Under the pieces are notes generated by a model. That model ran no database searches. It had not been told where the DNA came from and worked only from the letters and a program-made list of their open reading frames with translations. Positions 35,226 through 44,422 of a stretch of DNA of 64,000 nt are shown here, one piece after another. How positions within the stretch are numbered: position 1 is the first letter of the stretch; every line of letters starts with the position of its first letter. Made by a program: the position numbers and the translations under genes. This DNA is from an uncultured Bacilli bacterium. Lineage in GTDB: Bacteria; Bacillota_I; Bacilli_A; RF39; UBA660. The stretch lies in NCBI GenBank assembly GCA_934162665.1, contig CAKPJN010000002.1:111126-175125 (forward strand). Direction: 5' to 3'.

Positions 35226-36176
35226 ATGTTACAATTTGAAAAACCAATATATAAAATAACTGATTCTGTAGAAAGTAATTTTTATGGAAGATTTGAACTT
35301 GAACCATTAGAAAGAGGATTTGGTACTACTATTGGAAACGCATTAAGAAGAGTAATGTTATCATCATTACCTGGTAGTGCAATTAGTAGTATAAAAATCG
35401 ATGGAATTCTTCACGAATTTCAAACAATCGATGGAGTTTATGAGGATGTAACTACTATTATCTTAAATTTAAAGGGAGTAGTATTTAAAAATCATTCAAA
35501 TGAACCAAAAACTGTACGTATTAACGCTACAAAAGAAGGAGAAATAACAGCAGGAGATATTGAACACGATGCAGATATTGAAGTGATCAATCCTGACAAA
35601 GTAATCGCAACTTTATCAAAAGGAGCATCATTTAATATGGAAATGACTGTTACAAATGGTCGTGGATATGTAAGAAGTGAAGATAATAAGAAGATTCATG
35701 ATATTAAGAAAAATGGAGTTATCGCTATTGACTCATTATATTCTCCTATAGAAAGAGTATCTTATGAAGTGGAAAGTGCTCGTGTTGGTCAAGATGAAAG
35801 TTATGATAAATTAATACTAGATGTTTGGACTAATGGATCTATGAAACCAGAAGAAGCAATCGCTTTAGCATCTCGTATTTTAATTGAACATTTTAATATA
35901 TTAACTGACTTATCATCTATCGCAGATGTAAGTGGAATGATGATTGAAAAAACAGAAGATCCAAAAGTAAAAGCCCTTGAAACATCAATTGAAGATTTAG
36001 ACTTCTCTGTAAGAGCTTATAACTGTTTAAAAAGAGCAGGAATTCACACTTTACAAGACCTTGTAAATAAGAGTGAAAATGATATGATGAAAATCCGTAA
36101 CTTAGGTAAAAAATCTCTAAAAGAAGTATTAGATAAAATTAGAGATATGGGACTAGTTCTACGTGATGATGACTAA
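35226..36176 (+). CDS. rpoA: RNA polymerase alpha subunit
   Basis: RpoA dimerises to start polymerase assembly and contacts activators and UP elements. N-terminal motifs LEPLERGFGTTIGNALRRV and the C-terminal domain with 'R-A-Y-N-C-L-K-R-A-G-I-H-T-L-Q-D-L' and KIRNLGKKSLKEV are intact. 316 residues, standard. Confidence 0.98.
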   Translation: MLQFEKPIYKITDSVESNFYGRFELEPLERGFGTTIGNALRRVMLSSLPGSAISSIKIDGILHEFQTIDGVYEDVTTIILNLKGVVFKNHSNEPKTVRINATKEGEITAGDIEHDADIEVINPDKVIATLSKGASFNMEMTVTNGRGYVRSEDNKKIHDIKKNGVIAIDSLYSPIERVSYEVESARVGQDESYDKLILDVWTNGSMKPEEAIALASRILIEHFNILTDLSSIADVSGMMIEKTEDPKVKALETSIEDLDFSVRAYNCLKRAGIHTLQDLVNKSENDMMKIRNLGKKSLKEVLDKIRDMGLVLRDDD

Positions 36177-36193
36177 TATAAGGAGGAATAACT

Positions 36194-36646
36194 ATGGCAT
36201 ATAGAAAATTAGGTAGAGATAATAAACATAGAAGAAGCATGCTTGCAACATTAACTAAACAAGTAGTTACAAATGAAAGTATCACTACTACTGAAACTAG
36301 AGCTAAAGAAGTACGTAAGTTCGTTGATAAGATGATTACTTACGGAAAAAAAGGAGACTTAGTTTCTTATCGTAAAGCATTAGCTTTTTTACACAATGAC
36401 ACAACAGTTGTTGATAAAATTTTCCATGATTTAGCTAAACGTTATGAAAACCGTAACGGTGGTTATACTCAAATTTTAAAATTAACTGAAAGACGTGGAG
36501 ATGACGCTTTAATGGTTATTTTAAAATTAGTAGACGAAGCTAAACCTGAAGTAAAAGAAGAAAAGAAAACAGCTAAGAAAGCAACAAAAAAGGTAGAAAA
36601 AGAAGAAAAAGTAGTTGAAGAAACTGAAACTTCTGATGCAGAATAA
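36194..36646 (+). CDS. rplQ: 50S ribosomal protein L17
   Basis: L17 sits at the tunnel exit region. The core has YRKLGRDNKHRRSMLATLTK and RNGGYTQILKLTERRGDDA. At 150 residues it is extended by a Lys/Glu-rich tail of about 35 residues that resembles a coiled or disordered segment. It is the last gene of the block and is followed at once by a terminator. Confidence 0.97.
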   Translation: MAYRKLGRDNKHRRSMLATLTKQVVTNESITTTETRAKEVRKFVDKMITYGKKGDLVSYRKALAFLHNDTTVVDKIFHDLAKRYENRNGGYTQILKLTERRGDDALMVILKLVDEAKPEVKEEKKTAKKATKKVEKEEKVVEETETSDAE

Positions 36647-36667
36647 GACTTATTTTAAGTCTTTTTT
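36645..36667 (+). terminator. Terminator of the ribosomal block
   Basis: AGACTTA (36646-36652) pairs with TAAGTCT (36656-36662) around a three-T loop, followed by TTTTT. The stem overlaps the rplQ stop codon. Confidence 0.75.
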
Positions 36668-36690
36668 CTATGGAAAATAAAACATATATC

Positions 36691-36699
36691 TGCTATAAT
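36691..36699 (+). promoter_or_regulatory. Promoter of the SDR gene, extended -10
   Basis: TGCTATAAT at 36691-36699 is a perfect -10 with TGn. No clear -35. It lies 25 bases before the start codon. Confidence 0.5.
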
Positions 36700-36723
36700 A
36701 TCCTTAACAAGTGGGGTGTATTT

Positions 36724-37476
36724 ATGAAAGCATTAATAACAGGAGCATCATCAGGTATAGGACTTGATATGGCAAAGTATCTTGCCAGTCAAAAATGTGA
36801 ACTTATATTAGTATCTAGAGAAAGAGAAAAACTTGAACAAATTCAAGAACAATTACCTACTAAAGTAACTATAATAGTTGCGGACTTATCAATAGAGCAG
36901 AAAGTAAAAGAGTTATATGTACTAACTAAAAAAGAAAATATTGATATATTAATTAATAATGCCGGATTTGGAGATTTTGGTAATTTTACAGAGACTGATT
37001 TAAATAAAGAATTAAATATGATAGATACTAACATTAAAGCTGTTCATATATTAACTAAGTCATTTTTAAAAGACATGGAAACTAGGAATTCCGGTTATAT
37101 TCTAAATGTCGCATCATCTGCTGCTTTTCAACCAGGTCCACTAATGGCCACTTATTATGCCACAAAATCATATGTATATCAACTATCAGAAGCCTTGTAC
37201 TATGAAGAAAAAAAGAAAAAGAAAAATATTCATATCTCTGTATTATGCCCAGGTCCTGTTGATACTAACTTTAACAATGTAGCTGGTGTTAAATTTGGAG
37301 TAAAACCATTAAAAAGTAGTTATGTAGCTAAATATGCAATAGATGAAATGCTAAAGAATAAAATGCTAATTATCCCAGGATTTAAAATGAAATGTGCAAA
37401 GTTTTTCTCCAGGTTTGTATCAGATAAATTCTTATTAAAAATAACATATAGAATTCAAAAGAAAAAGACATCATAA
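36724..37476 (+). CDS. Short-chain dehydrogenase/reductase
   Basis: A classical SDR: nucleotide motif TGASSGIG at residue 7, NNAGFG near 82, catalytic Ser in VASSAAF and Tyr-x3-Lys in YYATKSYV. The 250 residues end with a basic helix that could touch the membrane. The ATG at 36724, behind GGGGTG, is chosen; an in-frame upstream ATG lies in the promoter. The substrate is unknown; the 'dltE-like' SDRs of Firmicutes look similar. It stands alone between two terminators. Confidence 0.88.
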   Translation: MKALITGASSGIGLDMAKYLASQKCELILVSREREKLEQIQEQLPTKVTIIVADLSIEQKVKELYVLTKKENIDILINNAGFGDFGNFTETDLNKELNMIDTNIKAVHILTKSFLKDMETRNSGYILNVASSAAFQPGPLMATYYATKSYVYQLSEALYYEEKKKKKNIHISVLCPGPVDTNFNNVAGVKFGVKPLKSSYVAKYAIDEMLKNKMLIIPGFKMKCAKFFSRFVSDKFLLKITYRIQKKKTS

Positions 37477-37504
37477 CTAACTATTATATAGTTGGTTTTT
37501 TTTT
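37475..37504 (+). terminator. Terminator after the SDR gene
   Basis: AACTAACTAT and TATAGTTGGTT pair through about 10 bp with wobbles and are followed by nine T. Confidence 0.7.
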
Positions 37505-37544
37505 ATTTTTGTATTATAATATAAAGGCATATGGAGGTAGTAAA

Positions 37545-38342
37545 ATGAATGACATAATAAGAATTGAAAATCTAAATTACAAAGATATTTTTAAAAATTT
37601 CAATCTAAATATAGAAAAAAATTCATTTATAACTATCTCAGGTAGTAATAAATGTGGCAAAACTACATTATCAAGAATATTAAGTGGAAATATTGAAACT
37701 AACAATCAAATCATTTTAGAAAGAGCCTATTTAAATTCATACACGTTTAGTGAATTATACAAAGAAATAGGGGCTGTTATCCCATCAGATAATATTAACT
37801 TTATATTTAATACCGTAGAAGAAGAATTAATATTTATACTAGACAACCTAGGATTTGATAAAGAAAGTAAGAAAAAAAGATATAAAGAGATAGTAAAATT
37901 ATTAAAGTTAAATAAATATTTATTTAATAATCCAAATAATTTATATAGAAATATAAGAATAAAAGTTGAATTAGCTATCGCTACTATTTCAAGCCCTAAA
38001 ATATTAATATTAGATGATATATGTTCCATGATGACAAAAGAAGAAACAAAAGAGATAATGGATTTACTAAAATATTTTAAAGAAGAAGAAAATATGACAA
38101 TTATAATGACTACTGATAATTTAGAAGAAACTCTTTACAGTGATTATTTATATATATTAAATGATGGAAAAATTTTATTACAAGGAAAACCACTAGATGT
38201 ATTAAAAGAAGATAACACATTAAATAAATTAGGACTTAATATTCCATTTATGATTGATTTATCAGTAAAACTAAAAGATTATGATTTAATAGATAGTATA
38301 GAATTAGATATGGATAAGTTGGTGAATAAATTATGGAAATAA
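37545..38342 (+). CDS. Degenerate ECF-transporter-like ATPase A1
   Basis: The gene stands where ecfA1 is found in Firmicutes (after rplQ, before truA). The P-loop GSNKCGKTT is intact (near residue 30) and the Walker B reads ILILDDICS, with Asp in place of the catalytic Glu. The ABC signature LSGGQ is not recognisable: the expected site reads LYRNIRIKVELA. ATP binding is plausible, hydrolysis doubtful. The ATG at 37545 follows GGAGG; an upstream in-frame ATG is ignored. 265 residues. It overlaps the next ATPase gene by 10 bases. Confidence 0.75.
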   Translation: MNDIIRIENLNYKDIFKNFNLNIEKNSFITISGSNKCGKTTLSRILSGNIETNNQIILERAYLNSYTFSELYKEIGAVIPSDNINFIFNTVEEELIFILDNLGFDKESKKKRYKEIVKLLKLNKYLFNNPNNLYRNIRIKVELAIATISSPKILILDDICSMMTKEETKEIMDLLKYFKEEENMTIIMTTDNLEETLYSDYLYILNDGKILLQGKPLDVLKEDNTLNKLGLNIPFMIDLSVKLKDYDLIDSIELDMDKLVNKLWK

Positions 38343-39127
38343 AATTTAAAGATGTAGAATATAATGATTTTCATGATTTGAATTTTACTATATCAAATAG
38401 TGATATAACTGGAATATTTGGAAGGGGTAAAACACAACTTTTAAGATTAATAGACGCAATAGATATCGCAACAGGAAAAATAACTTATGATGATATAGAA
38501 CTAAATAAGAATAATTTAAATGAAATAAGAAGAAAAATAAGCATAGTAGAGCAAGAGTTTCAAAAACAATTATTTCTAAATACAGTAAAAGAACATATGG
38601 AATTTATTATTAAATATTATAAATTAACCATAAAAGACCCTAATAAAAAAATATTAGATTCCTTAAAAATTGTAGGATTAAGTAATGACTATCTAGAAAA
38701 AAACATAACCTCTTTATCAAATTCAGAATTAAAATTAATTCAACTTGCGATAAGTCTTTTATCAAATCCAGATATTATTCTTTTAGATGAACCATTTATT
38801 AATCTCGACACAAAAAATGAAAAAAAGATTTTAGTTCTTCTAAACAAATTAAAAGATCACTATAAAAAGACAATAGTAATTGCGAGTCATGACAGTAATA
38901 TGCTTTATAAATATACTAGTAAAATAATAATCATCAAAAATAATAAAATTCTAATAGAAGGTAAAACAAAAGAGGTATATGAAAAAGTAGCATATCTTAT
39001 AAGAAATAAAATAGAAATACCAGATATTGTAATGTTTACTTATAAGGCAAAACATGATAAAAATATTCATATTGATTATCATAGAGATATAAGAGATTTG
39101 ATAAAGGACATATATAAACATGTATAA
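38333..39127 (+). CDS. Degenerate ECF-transporter-like ATPase A2
   Basis: The 264 residues hold a P-loop GIFGRGKTQ, Q-loop VEQEFQKQ, and Walker B IILLDEPF with a normal Glu. The signature is again altered: SLSNSELKL in place of LSGGQ-x-R. The H-loop is ASHD. By position it is ecfA2. Paired with A1 it would form an asymmetric ATPase with one better site. It overlaps the T-like gene by 8 bases. Confidence 0.75.
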   Translation: MEIKFKDVEYNDFHDLNFTISNSDITGIFGRGKTQLLRLIDAIDIATGKITYDDIELNKNNLNEIRRKISIVEQEFQKQLFLNTVKEHMEFIIKYYKLTIKDPNKKILDSLKIVGLSNDYLEKNITSLSNSELKLIQLAISLLSNPDIILLDEPFINLDTKNEKKILVLLNKLKDHYKKTIVIASHDSNMLYKYTSKIIIIKNNKILIEGKTKEVYEKVAYLIRNKIEIPDIVMFTYKAKHDKNIHIDYHRDIRDLIKDIYKHV

Positions 39128-39743
39128 AAGAAACCCTTATATCGAAGTAATAAATTGTACTATCTTCATAGTAGTAAATATCATATTAAAAAATAGTATC
39201 ATAGAGTTTATTCTATTATATATATTATTAAAAACCTTAAAATTAAAGAAAAGAATACTTAGTATAATCTTATTACTTCTAGGTTTAATTAATATCCTAT
39301 TTTCCAACCTGACTATTTATATAAATCTTTTAAATGTCATCTTATACTTATATACTCTAATATCTAAATATAATAAAAAAGATATACTAAATATTTATAT
39401 ATATCTATTTGGAACTAATCCACAAAAACTGTGGATAAAAAGTCTATACTTTAAAGACTATTACAAAAGAAATTATGAACAAATTAAATATATTACAAAA
39501 GAATTAGGTTATGAAAATAAATTTATATTAAACTATTACAATATAAAAAAATCATATCTAAAAACAAAAAATGATTTAGAAGAATTAATAATACTATTTG
39601 AAAAAAGACAATTTTTCAATAAATATAAGACTATTGATATTATAGATATAGATAAAAATGATATCAAAACATTACTAAGTTATTTACTATTATTGATATT
39701 AACAATTATATTTTGGAGGAGTAAATATGCGCTATTTATTTAA
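39120..39743 (+). CDS. Degenerate EcfT-like membrane protein
   Basis: This 207-residue protein occupies the ecfT slot. It has hydrophobic segments in the first 85 residues and one at the C-terminus, with a charged central part (residues about 85-190). The two A-R-G-like coupling motifs of EcfT are not visible, and the protein is about 60 residues shorter than usual. The call rests on gene order; it may be a decayed or repurposed subunit. It overlaps truA by 17 bases. Confidence 0.5.
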   Translation: MYKRNPYIEVINCTIFIVVNIILKNSIIEFILLYILLKTLKLKKRILSIILLLLGLINILFSNLTIYINLLNVILYLYTLISKYNKKDILNIYIYLFGTNPQKLWIKSLYFKDYYKRNYEQIKYITKELGYENKFILNYYNIKKSYLKTKNDLEELIILFEKRQFFNKYKTIDIIDIDKNDIKTLLSYLLLLILTIIFWRSKYALFI

Positions 39744-40464
39744 AATGTCATATGATGGCAGTAATTATTTTGGTTATCAAAGACAAAATGGATTAGAAAC
39801 AATTCAAGAAAAATTAGAAGATGCACTACAAATAATAAATGATGGCAAAAAAACAGCAATCGTATCAACAGGAAGAACAGATAAAGGAGTTCATGCCTTA
39901 TCACAATATGCTCATGCTGATATAGATGTAGCGATTACAGAACATAAATTAAAGAGAGCTATGAATAGTAATTTACCAAATGATATTCATATAATTTCCG
40001 TTAAAGAAGTATCAGATAATTTTCATGCTAGATATAATGTAAAAAGTAAAGAATATAGATACTATATAAATTTAGGAGAATATAATCCTATTGAAAGAAA
40101 TTATGTATTTCAATATAATTATAAACTAAATATTGAAAAAATGAATGAAGCCATAAAGTACTTAGAAGGAGAACATGATTTTAGAGCATTCGTTACTGAA
40201 AACAAAGATAAAGATAACTGTATTAGAAAAATAGAGAAAGCAACAATTAAAAAACTAAATAATGATAAAATTGTTTTCATCTTTAAAGGCAACGGATTTT
40301 TAAGATATCAAGTAAGAAATATGATAGGAATTTTAATAAGAGTAGGCGAAGAAAAAATAGAACCAATTATGGTTAAAGAGATATTAGATAGCAAGGATAG
40401 AACAAAAAATGGCAAGACTGCCCCAGCAGAAGGTCTTTATTTAACAAAAGTTACATATAAATAG
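39727..40464 (+). CDS. truA: tRNA pseudouridine(38-40) synthase
   Basis: TruA modifies uridines 38 to 40 in the anticodon arm. The catalytic Asp is in STGRTDKGVHA (near residue 53), with FHARYNVKSKEYRYYI and FLRYQVRNMIG further on. 245 residues. It starts inside the end of the EcfT-like gene behind GGAGGAG, the usual ecfT-truA arrangement. Confidence 0.96.
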   Translation: MRYLFKMSYDGSNYFGYQRQNGLETIQEKLEDALQIINDGKKTAIVSTGRTDKGVHALSQYAHADIDVAITEHKLKRAMNSNLPNDIHIISVKEVSDNFHARYNVKSKEYRYYINLGEYNPIERNYVFQYNYKLNIEKMNEAIKYLEGEHDFRAFVTENKDKDNCIRKIEKATIKKLNNDKIVFIFKGNGFLRYQVRNMIGILIRVGEEKIEPIMVKEILDSKDRTKNGKTAPAEGLYLTKVTYK

Positions 40465-40473
40465 TAAAAACAC

Positions 40474-40502
40474 TTGATTTTTAATGCGATCTTTAGTATA
40501 AT
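40474..40502 (+). promoter_or_regulatory. rplM-rpsI promoter
   Basis: TTGATT (40474-40479) and TATAAT (40497-40502) with a 17-base spacer, directly after truA. Confidence 0.7.
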
Positions 40503-40508
40503 TTCAAT

Positions 40509-40580
40509 TGGTACATTCAAATATCCCCACATAAATTAAGTCCTGGGAAAACTTAATTTAAGTAAAAGGAGAAGAAAATT
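40509..40580 (+). promoter_or_regulatory. L13-type ribosomal protein leader
   Basis: The 70-base untranslated leader of rplM contains a perfect 9-bp hairpin, AAATTAAGT (40533-40541) with ACTTAATTT (40551-40559) and loop CCTGGGAAA, placed just before the AAAAGGAG site. Position and shape fit the known L13 leader class of Firmicutes, where L13 is thought to repress its own operon. I judged this by layout, not by a covariance search. Confidence 0.55.
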
Positions 40581-41012
40581 ATGACAAGTTTTATGCAAAA
40601 AAAAGAAACTGTAGAACGCAAATGGTATGTTATTGATGCCGAAGGAAAACCTCTAGGTAGAGTTGCTTCTTTAGCAGCAGTATACTTACGTGGTAAACAC
40701 AAACCAACTTATACACCACATATTGATTGTGGAGATAACATTATAATCATCAATGCAGACAAAGTTAAATTAACAGGAAACAAATTAGAAAATAAGATGT
40801 ATTATAATCACTCCATGTATACTGGTGGTTTAAGAGAAAGATCAGCAAAAGTAATGATTGAAAAATATCCAGTTGAAATGATGGAAAGAGCTGTAAAAGG
40901 TATGCTTCCTCATAATAGACTTGGAAGACAAATGGCTAAGAAGTTATTTGTATATGCTGAAAGTGAACACAAACATATAGCACAAAAACCAGAAGTGCTA
41001 GAAATGAAGTAG
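40581..41012 (+). CDS. rplM: 50S ribosomal protein L13
   Basis: L13 is an early 50S assembly protein. The 143 residues include WYVIDAEGKPLGRVAS, YLRGKHKPTYTPHIDCGD and the later MLPHNRLGRQM. Followed 12 bases later by rpsI, its standard partner. Confidence 0.98.
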   Translation: MTSFMQKKETVERKWYVIDAEGKPLGRVASLAAVYLRGKHKPTYTPHIDCGDNIIIINADKVKLTGNKLENKMYYNHSMYTGGLRERSAKVMIEKYPVEMMERAVKGMLPHNRLGRQMAKKLFVYAESEHKHIAQKPEVLEMK

Positions 41013-41024
41013 GAGGATTAGGTT

Positions 41025-41450
41025 ATGGCAAAAGAAAAGAAGAATATATATACTGGAACTGGACATAGAAAAAGTAGTGTAGCACGTGTTACATTAACAC
41101 CAGGAACAGGAAAAATCACAGTTAATGGTCATGATGTTAATGAATACCTACCATATGAAGTATTAGTTATGGATTTATGTCAACCGCTTGATATAACAAA
41201 CACAAGAGAAATGTTTGATGTAGACGCAAAAGTAAAAGGCGGAGGATTCTCTGGTCAAACAGGAGCTATCCGTTTAGGAATTACTAGAGCACTATTACAA
41301 TATGATTCAACAACACCAGCTGACTCTGAAAATAGTTTCAGAAAAGTATTAAAAGTTGCTGGATTCATTACAAGAGATTCTCGTAAGAAGGAACGTAAAA
41401 AACCAGGTTTAAAGAAAGCACGTCGTGCACCACAATTCTCAAAACGTTAA
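41025..41450 (+). CDS. rpsI: 30S ribosomal protein S9
   Basis: S9 reaches the P-site tRNA with its basic C-terminus ending SKR. The protein contains 'G-T-G-H-R-K-S-S-V-A-R-V' , GGGFSGQTGAIRLGI and the tail KKPGLKKARRAPQFSKR. At 141 residues it is slightly longer than usual. It closes the two-gene operon. Confidence 0.98.
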   Translation: MAKEKKNIYTGTGHRKSSVARVTLTPGTGKITVNGHDVNEYLPYEVLVMDLCQPLDITNTREMFDVDAKVKGGGFSGQTGAIRLGITRALLQYDSTTPADSENSFRKVLKVAGFITRDSRKKERKKPGLKKARRAPQFSKR

Positions 41451-41466
41451 TTATATATACAGTTTC

Positions 41467-41496
41467 AAAAGAACACTTCAAGGTGTTCTTTTATTT
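41467..41496 (+). terminator. Terminator after rpsI
   Basis: AAAAGAACAC (41467-41476) pairs with GTGTTCTTTT (41483-41492), followed by ATTTTAT. Confidence 0.75.
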
Positions 41497-41573
41497 TATC
41501 TAAAATCAAAAATAATGGGACAACTTCCCTTCTAATAAATAAAATGAGCATATAATATTATAAGGAGGTTAAA

Positions 41574-41921
41574 ATGCTAAAAATAGAATATCTACAGCAA
41601 CTTTTAATTATTTCCGTTGCACTTAGTACTATTACCTGTACATTCATTCAAAAAACTAAAAAGTATTTTAAAAGCAGTAAATATTTAGTTCCATATAGTT
41701 TAATAGTAAACATAACATTTGGTATAATATTTTCTATTACTTTCACAAATATCAAATTTCCAAATAGTATATGGCTTGGCATGTTTTCATTTTTAGGAGC
41801 AGATGCCTTATATAGGACTTTAGAAGGAAAAATTTTATCTTATACTGACATAATGAAGAAAAAGGAGCTAGAAGAACAAGAAAAGCCTATTACTGAGGAA
41901 GATAATTCTAATAAAAAGTAA
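41574..41921 (+). CDS. Small membrane protein, holin-like build
   Basis: This 115-residue protein has hydrophobic segments at about 5-24 and 42-62, a shorter one at about 70-88, and an acidic C-terminal tail. The pattern 'F-P-N-S-I-W-L-G-M-F-S-F-L-G-A-D-A-L-Y' occurs in small membrane proteins of gut Firmicutes, some annotated as holin-like, but I cannot name the family. AAGGAGG precedes the ATG. No phage genes adjoin it. Confidence 0.55.
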   Translation: MLKIEYLQQLLIISVALSTITCTFIQKTKKYFKSSKYLVPYSLIVNITFGIIFSITFTNIKFPNSIWLGMFSFLGADALYRTLEGKILSYTDIMKKKELEEQEKPITEEDNSNKK

Positions 41922-42000
41922 TCTTTTAAACCTATTATAAATTACATGTAGAAAACAGTCTAAATATATGTTAAAATTTATACATGAAGTGAGTGGTAAT

Positions 42001-42702
42001 ATGGTAAAAGAAACTAATGCAGACCTTAAATCAACAAAACAAGAAAAAATAGATTTAATTTATAAAATTGTAATGCTTTTTACAGTAGGGTGTTTTGTAG
42101 GAGTAGTGTTTGAAACGATACTTTGTTATTTTCAAAGAGGATATTTTGAAAGTAGAAAAGGCTTAATATATGGTCCTTTTAACGTAATATATGGTTTTGG
42201 AATAGTAGTTATAGCGTTAATCTTAGAAAGATATAAAAAGGCTCCATCAATATTAGTAGTTGGTAGTATACTTGGAGGAATAATAGAATATCTTTGTTCC
42301 TGGTGTCAAGAAACCATATTTGGTACTACCTCATGGGATTATAGTAATTACTTCTTAAACTTTGATGGAAGAACCAGCCTATATCATATGATTTGGTGGG
42401 GAATATTATCTCTTTTATTTATGAAATTGATTTATTCACCTATAAAAAAGTTGATATATAAGGTTAAAGAAGAAAAAAGACTAGTAATAAGTATTATTCT
42501 TATCATCTTCTTTATTATCGACATATTGATATCAAGCTATGCAAATATTAGACAAACTGAAAGAATAGAAGGAATAAAAGCAACAACACCAATCCAAAAA
42601 TTTTTTGATAAGCATTATCCTGATGAGTATATAAATAAAATATATCCTCATAGAAGGAATGCCAAAACAAAAGTCAAAATAAGTACAATAAAAGTGAAAT
42701 GA
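42001..42702 (+). CDS. CmpB-type membrane protein (putative ABC permease, PF06541)
   Basis: About 233 residues with five or more membrane segments. The stretch 'E-T-I-L-C-Y-F-Q-R-G' then 'G-L-I-Y-G-P-F-N-V-I-Y-G-F-G' , EYLCSWCQE and WWGILS are typical of the putative type IV ABC permease family. No ATPase is adjacent, and the family is of unknown function. The ATG at 42001 is preferred over one 33 bases upstream with no binding site. Ends in a terminator hairpin. Confidence 0.75.
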   Translation: MVKETNADLKSTKQEKIDLIYKIVMLFTVGCFVGVVFETILCYFQRGYFESRKGLIYGPFNVIYGFGIVVIALILERYKKAPSILVVGSILGGIIEYLCSWCQETIFGTTSWDYSNYFLNFDGRTSLYHMIWWGILSLLFMKLIYSPIKKLIYKVKEEKRLVISIILIIFFIIDILISSYANIRQTERIEGIKATTPIQKFFDKHYPDEYINKIYPHRRNAKTKVKISTIKVK

Positions 42703-42724
42703 TATAAAATCATTTCCTTTTTTT
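42694..42724 (+). terminator. Terminator between convergent genes
   Basis: GAAATGA (42696-42702) pairs with TCATTTC (42710-42716), followed by seven T. It lies at the meeting point of the CmpB-type gene and the ZIP gene. Confidence 0.7.
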
Positions 42725-43520
42725 ATCCTAAAGCAACATCTAAAATCATCATAACTGAAAATCCTATCAAGGTAAATAAAGCCATAAGATCTTTTTTCTT
42801 GTTAGTTTGACTCTCAGGTATTAATTCTTCAACAACCACATATATCATAGCCCCAGCCGCAAAAGCTAGAAGAAATGGAAGAATAGTTTTAATCTTTAAT
42901 ACTAATACAGCGCCTATAACTGCTGAGATAGGTTCTACAATTCCGCTTAACTGTCCATAGAAAAATGCTTTTTTTCTAGATAAACCTTCACGTCTTAAAG
43001 GTAAACTGATAGCGCTTCCCTCTGGAAAATTTTGAATACCAATTCCAATTGCCAATGTTATAGCGGCCGCTAAATTAGATCCATTTATAGCGTAAGCTAA
43101 AGAGCCAAATGCAACTCCAACAACTAATCCCTCTGGAATATTATGAAGTGTAATAGAAAACATTAACATTAGACATCTTTTAAACTTATCATTACCAACT
43201 TTTTTATTCCTAGTAAAAATAGTATAAAATTTATCACCTAAATATAAAAGTAGACCCCCACTAAAAAATCCTAGAAAAACGACTAACCAACTATTCATCT
43301 TTAGACTATCAGCCATAGAAATAGCCGGACTAAGTAAAGACCAAAAAGATGCCGCAATCATAACTCCTGCAGAGAAACCAAGCAAAGCGTCCATAATACT
43401 TTTATTTACTTTCTTAAAGAAGAATACAATACTAGCACCTAAACATGTTACTCCCCAAGTAAACATGGTTGCGATTAAAGATTGCCATATAGGGGATAAA
43501 TTCATTAAAAAATCACTCAT
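42723..43520 (-). CDS. ZIP family metal transporter
   Basis: ZIP proteins import zinc or other divalent metals. The 265 residues hold about eight helices, with the binuclear metal motifs HNIPEGLVVG (TM4) and QNFPEGSAIS (TM5) clearly visible; the second has Gln-Asn where many have His-Asn. No metal regulator or Zur box was recognised upstream. Transcribed alone on the minus strand. Confidence 0.92.
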   Translation of the reverse strand: MSDFLMNLSPIWQSLIATMFTWGVTCLGASIVFFFKKVNKSIMDALLGFSAGVMIAASFWSLLSPAISMADSLKMNSWLVVFLGFFSGGLLLYLGDKFYTIFTRNKKVGNDKFKRCLMLMFSITLHNIPEGLVVGVAFGSLAYAINGSNLAAAITLAIGIGIQNFPEGSAISLPLRREGLSRKKAFFYGQLSGIVEPISAVIGAVLVLKIKTILPFLLAFAAGAMIYVVVEELIPESQTNKKKDLMALFTLIGFSVMMILDVALG

Positions 43521-43738
43521 ATAATCACCTCACTATCATAAAATATGAGAAAATAAAAAAAGGGTATAGGTAAATTAACTATATATATGAACATTTGTCC
43601 ATGAATTAAATATATATAATTTAAGAATAAGTAAATAAAACTAGTAAAGATTACTATAAAATTATTTAGTGATATAGAACTATTAAAAATAGAAAATTAA
43701 AATCATCTATCAAGACATATAATAAGATAGGTGATTTT

Positions 43739-44422
43739 ATGCTTTTAAAGAAATATAAAACTATGATTATTGTATTACTATTGATCACAATATTTTCCAT
43801 ACAAACAATAAACGCTAATAATCTTCCTCTACTAGGAGTAGTTATTACTGTAGATGCTGGACATGGCGGTCGTGATCCGGGTACTAGTTACTACAATTTA
43901 AAAGAAAAAGATATTAACTTAAAGATATCAAAAAAATTAGAAACTGAACTATCGAAAAAAGGCGCTATTGTATATATGATAAGAGATTCGGACATAGATT
44001 TATCTTCTATTTATGACTCTAGAAAAAAAAGAGGAGACTTGTATCGCAGAATAAAACTGATAGAAAAAAATAAAAGTGATTTATACCTATCAATTCACTT
44101 AAATTGGTATAAAAATGAAGGCCATCGCGGTGCAGAAATACTATATAATAATATCAATAAAAATAATAAGATATTAGCTGAGTCTATTATGAATGAATTT
44201 AAAACCACAATTGGTACTAATAGGAGAATAAAAACTACAGACTTATATCTATATAGAAACACAAGAACACCAGGTGTACTTATAGAATGCGCATTTCTTT
44301 CCAATTATAAAGATAGACGGTTTGTTACCAACGATAAGGGTCAAGAAAAAATAGCTAAAACAATTACCTCAGGAGTTATAAACTATTTAGAAAGGATAAA
44401 TAAAGAAAAAATTGTATTGTAA
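43739..44422 (+). CDS. N-acetylmuramoyl-L-alanine amidase, CwlD-like
   Basis: The 227 residues start with a signal or anchor segment (about 7-27). An Amidase_3 domain follows: zinc ligand His in VDAGHGGRDPG, Glu in LKEKDINL, His in LSIHLNW, catalytic Glu in LIECAFLSN. Length and anchor match CwlD, which helps make muramic-lactam in spore cortex; general cell-wall amidases are the alternative. It carries a GATAGGTGA site. The next promoter overlaps its stop codon. Confidence 0.82.
   Translation: MLLKKYKTMIIVLLLITIFSIQTINANNLPLLGVVITVDAGHGGRDPGTSYYNLKEKDINLKISKKLETELSKKGAIVYMIRDSDIDLSSIYDSRKKRGDLYRRIKLIEKNKSDLYLSIHLNWYKNEGHRGAEILYNNINKNNKILAESIMNEFKTTIGTNRRIKTTDLYLYRNTRTPGVLIECAFLSNYKDRRFVTNDKGQEKIAKTITSGVINYLERINKEKIVL

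Noticed and set aside
41574..41921. Prophage remnant, because of the holin-like protein
   Set aside because: No lysin, tail or integrase genes adjoin; the neighbours are ordinary chromosomal genes.
43521..43738. Regulatory or small-gene content in the AT-rich gap before the CwlD-like gene
   Set aside because: Only loose AT palindromes are visible, with no reading frame having a ribosome site and no good promoter pair. Nothing was called.
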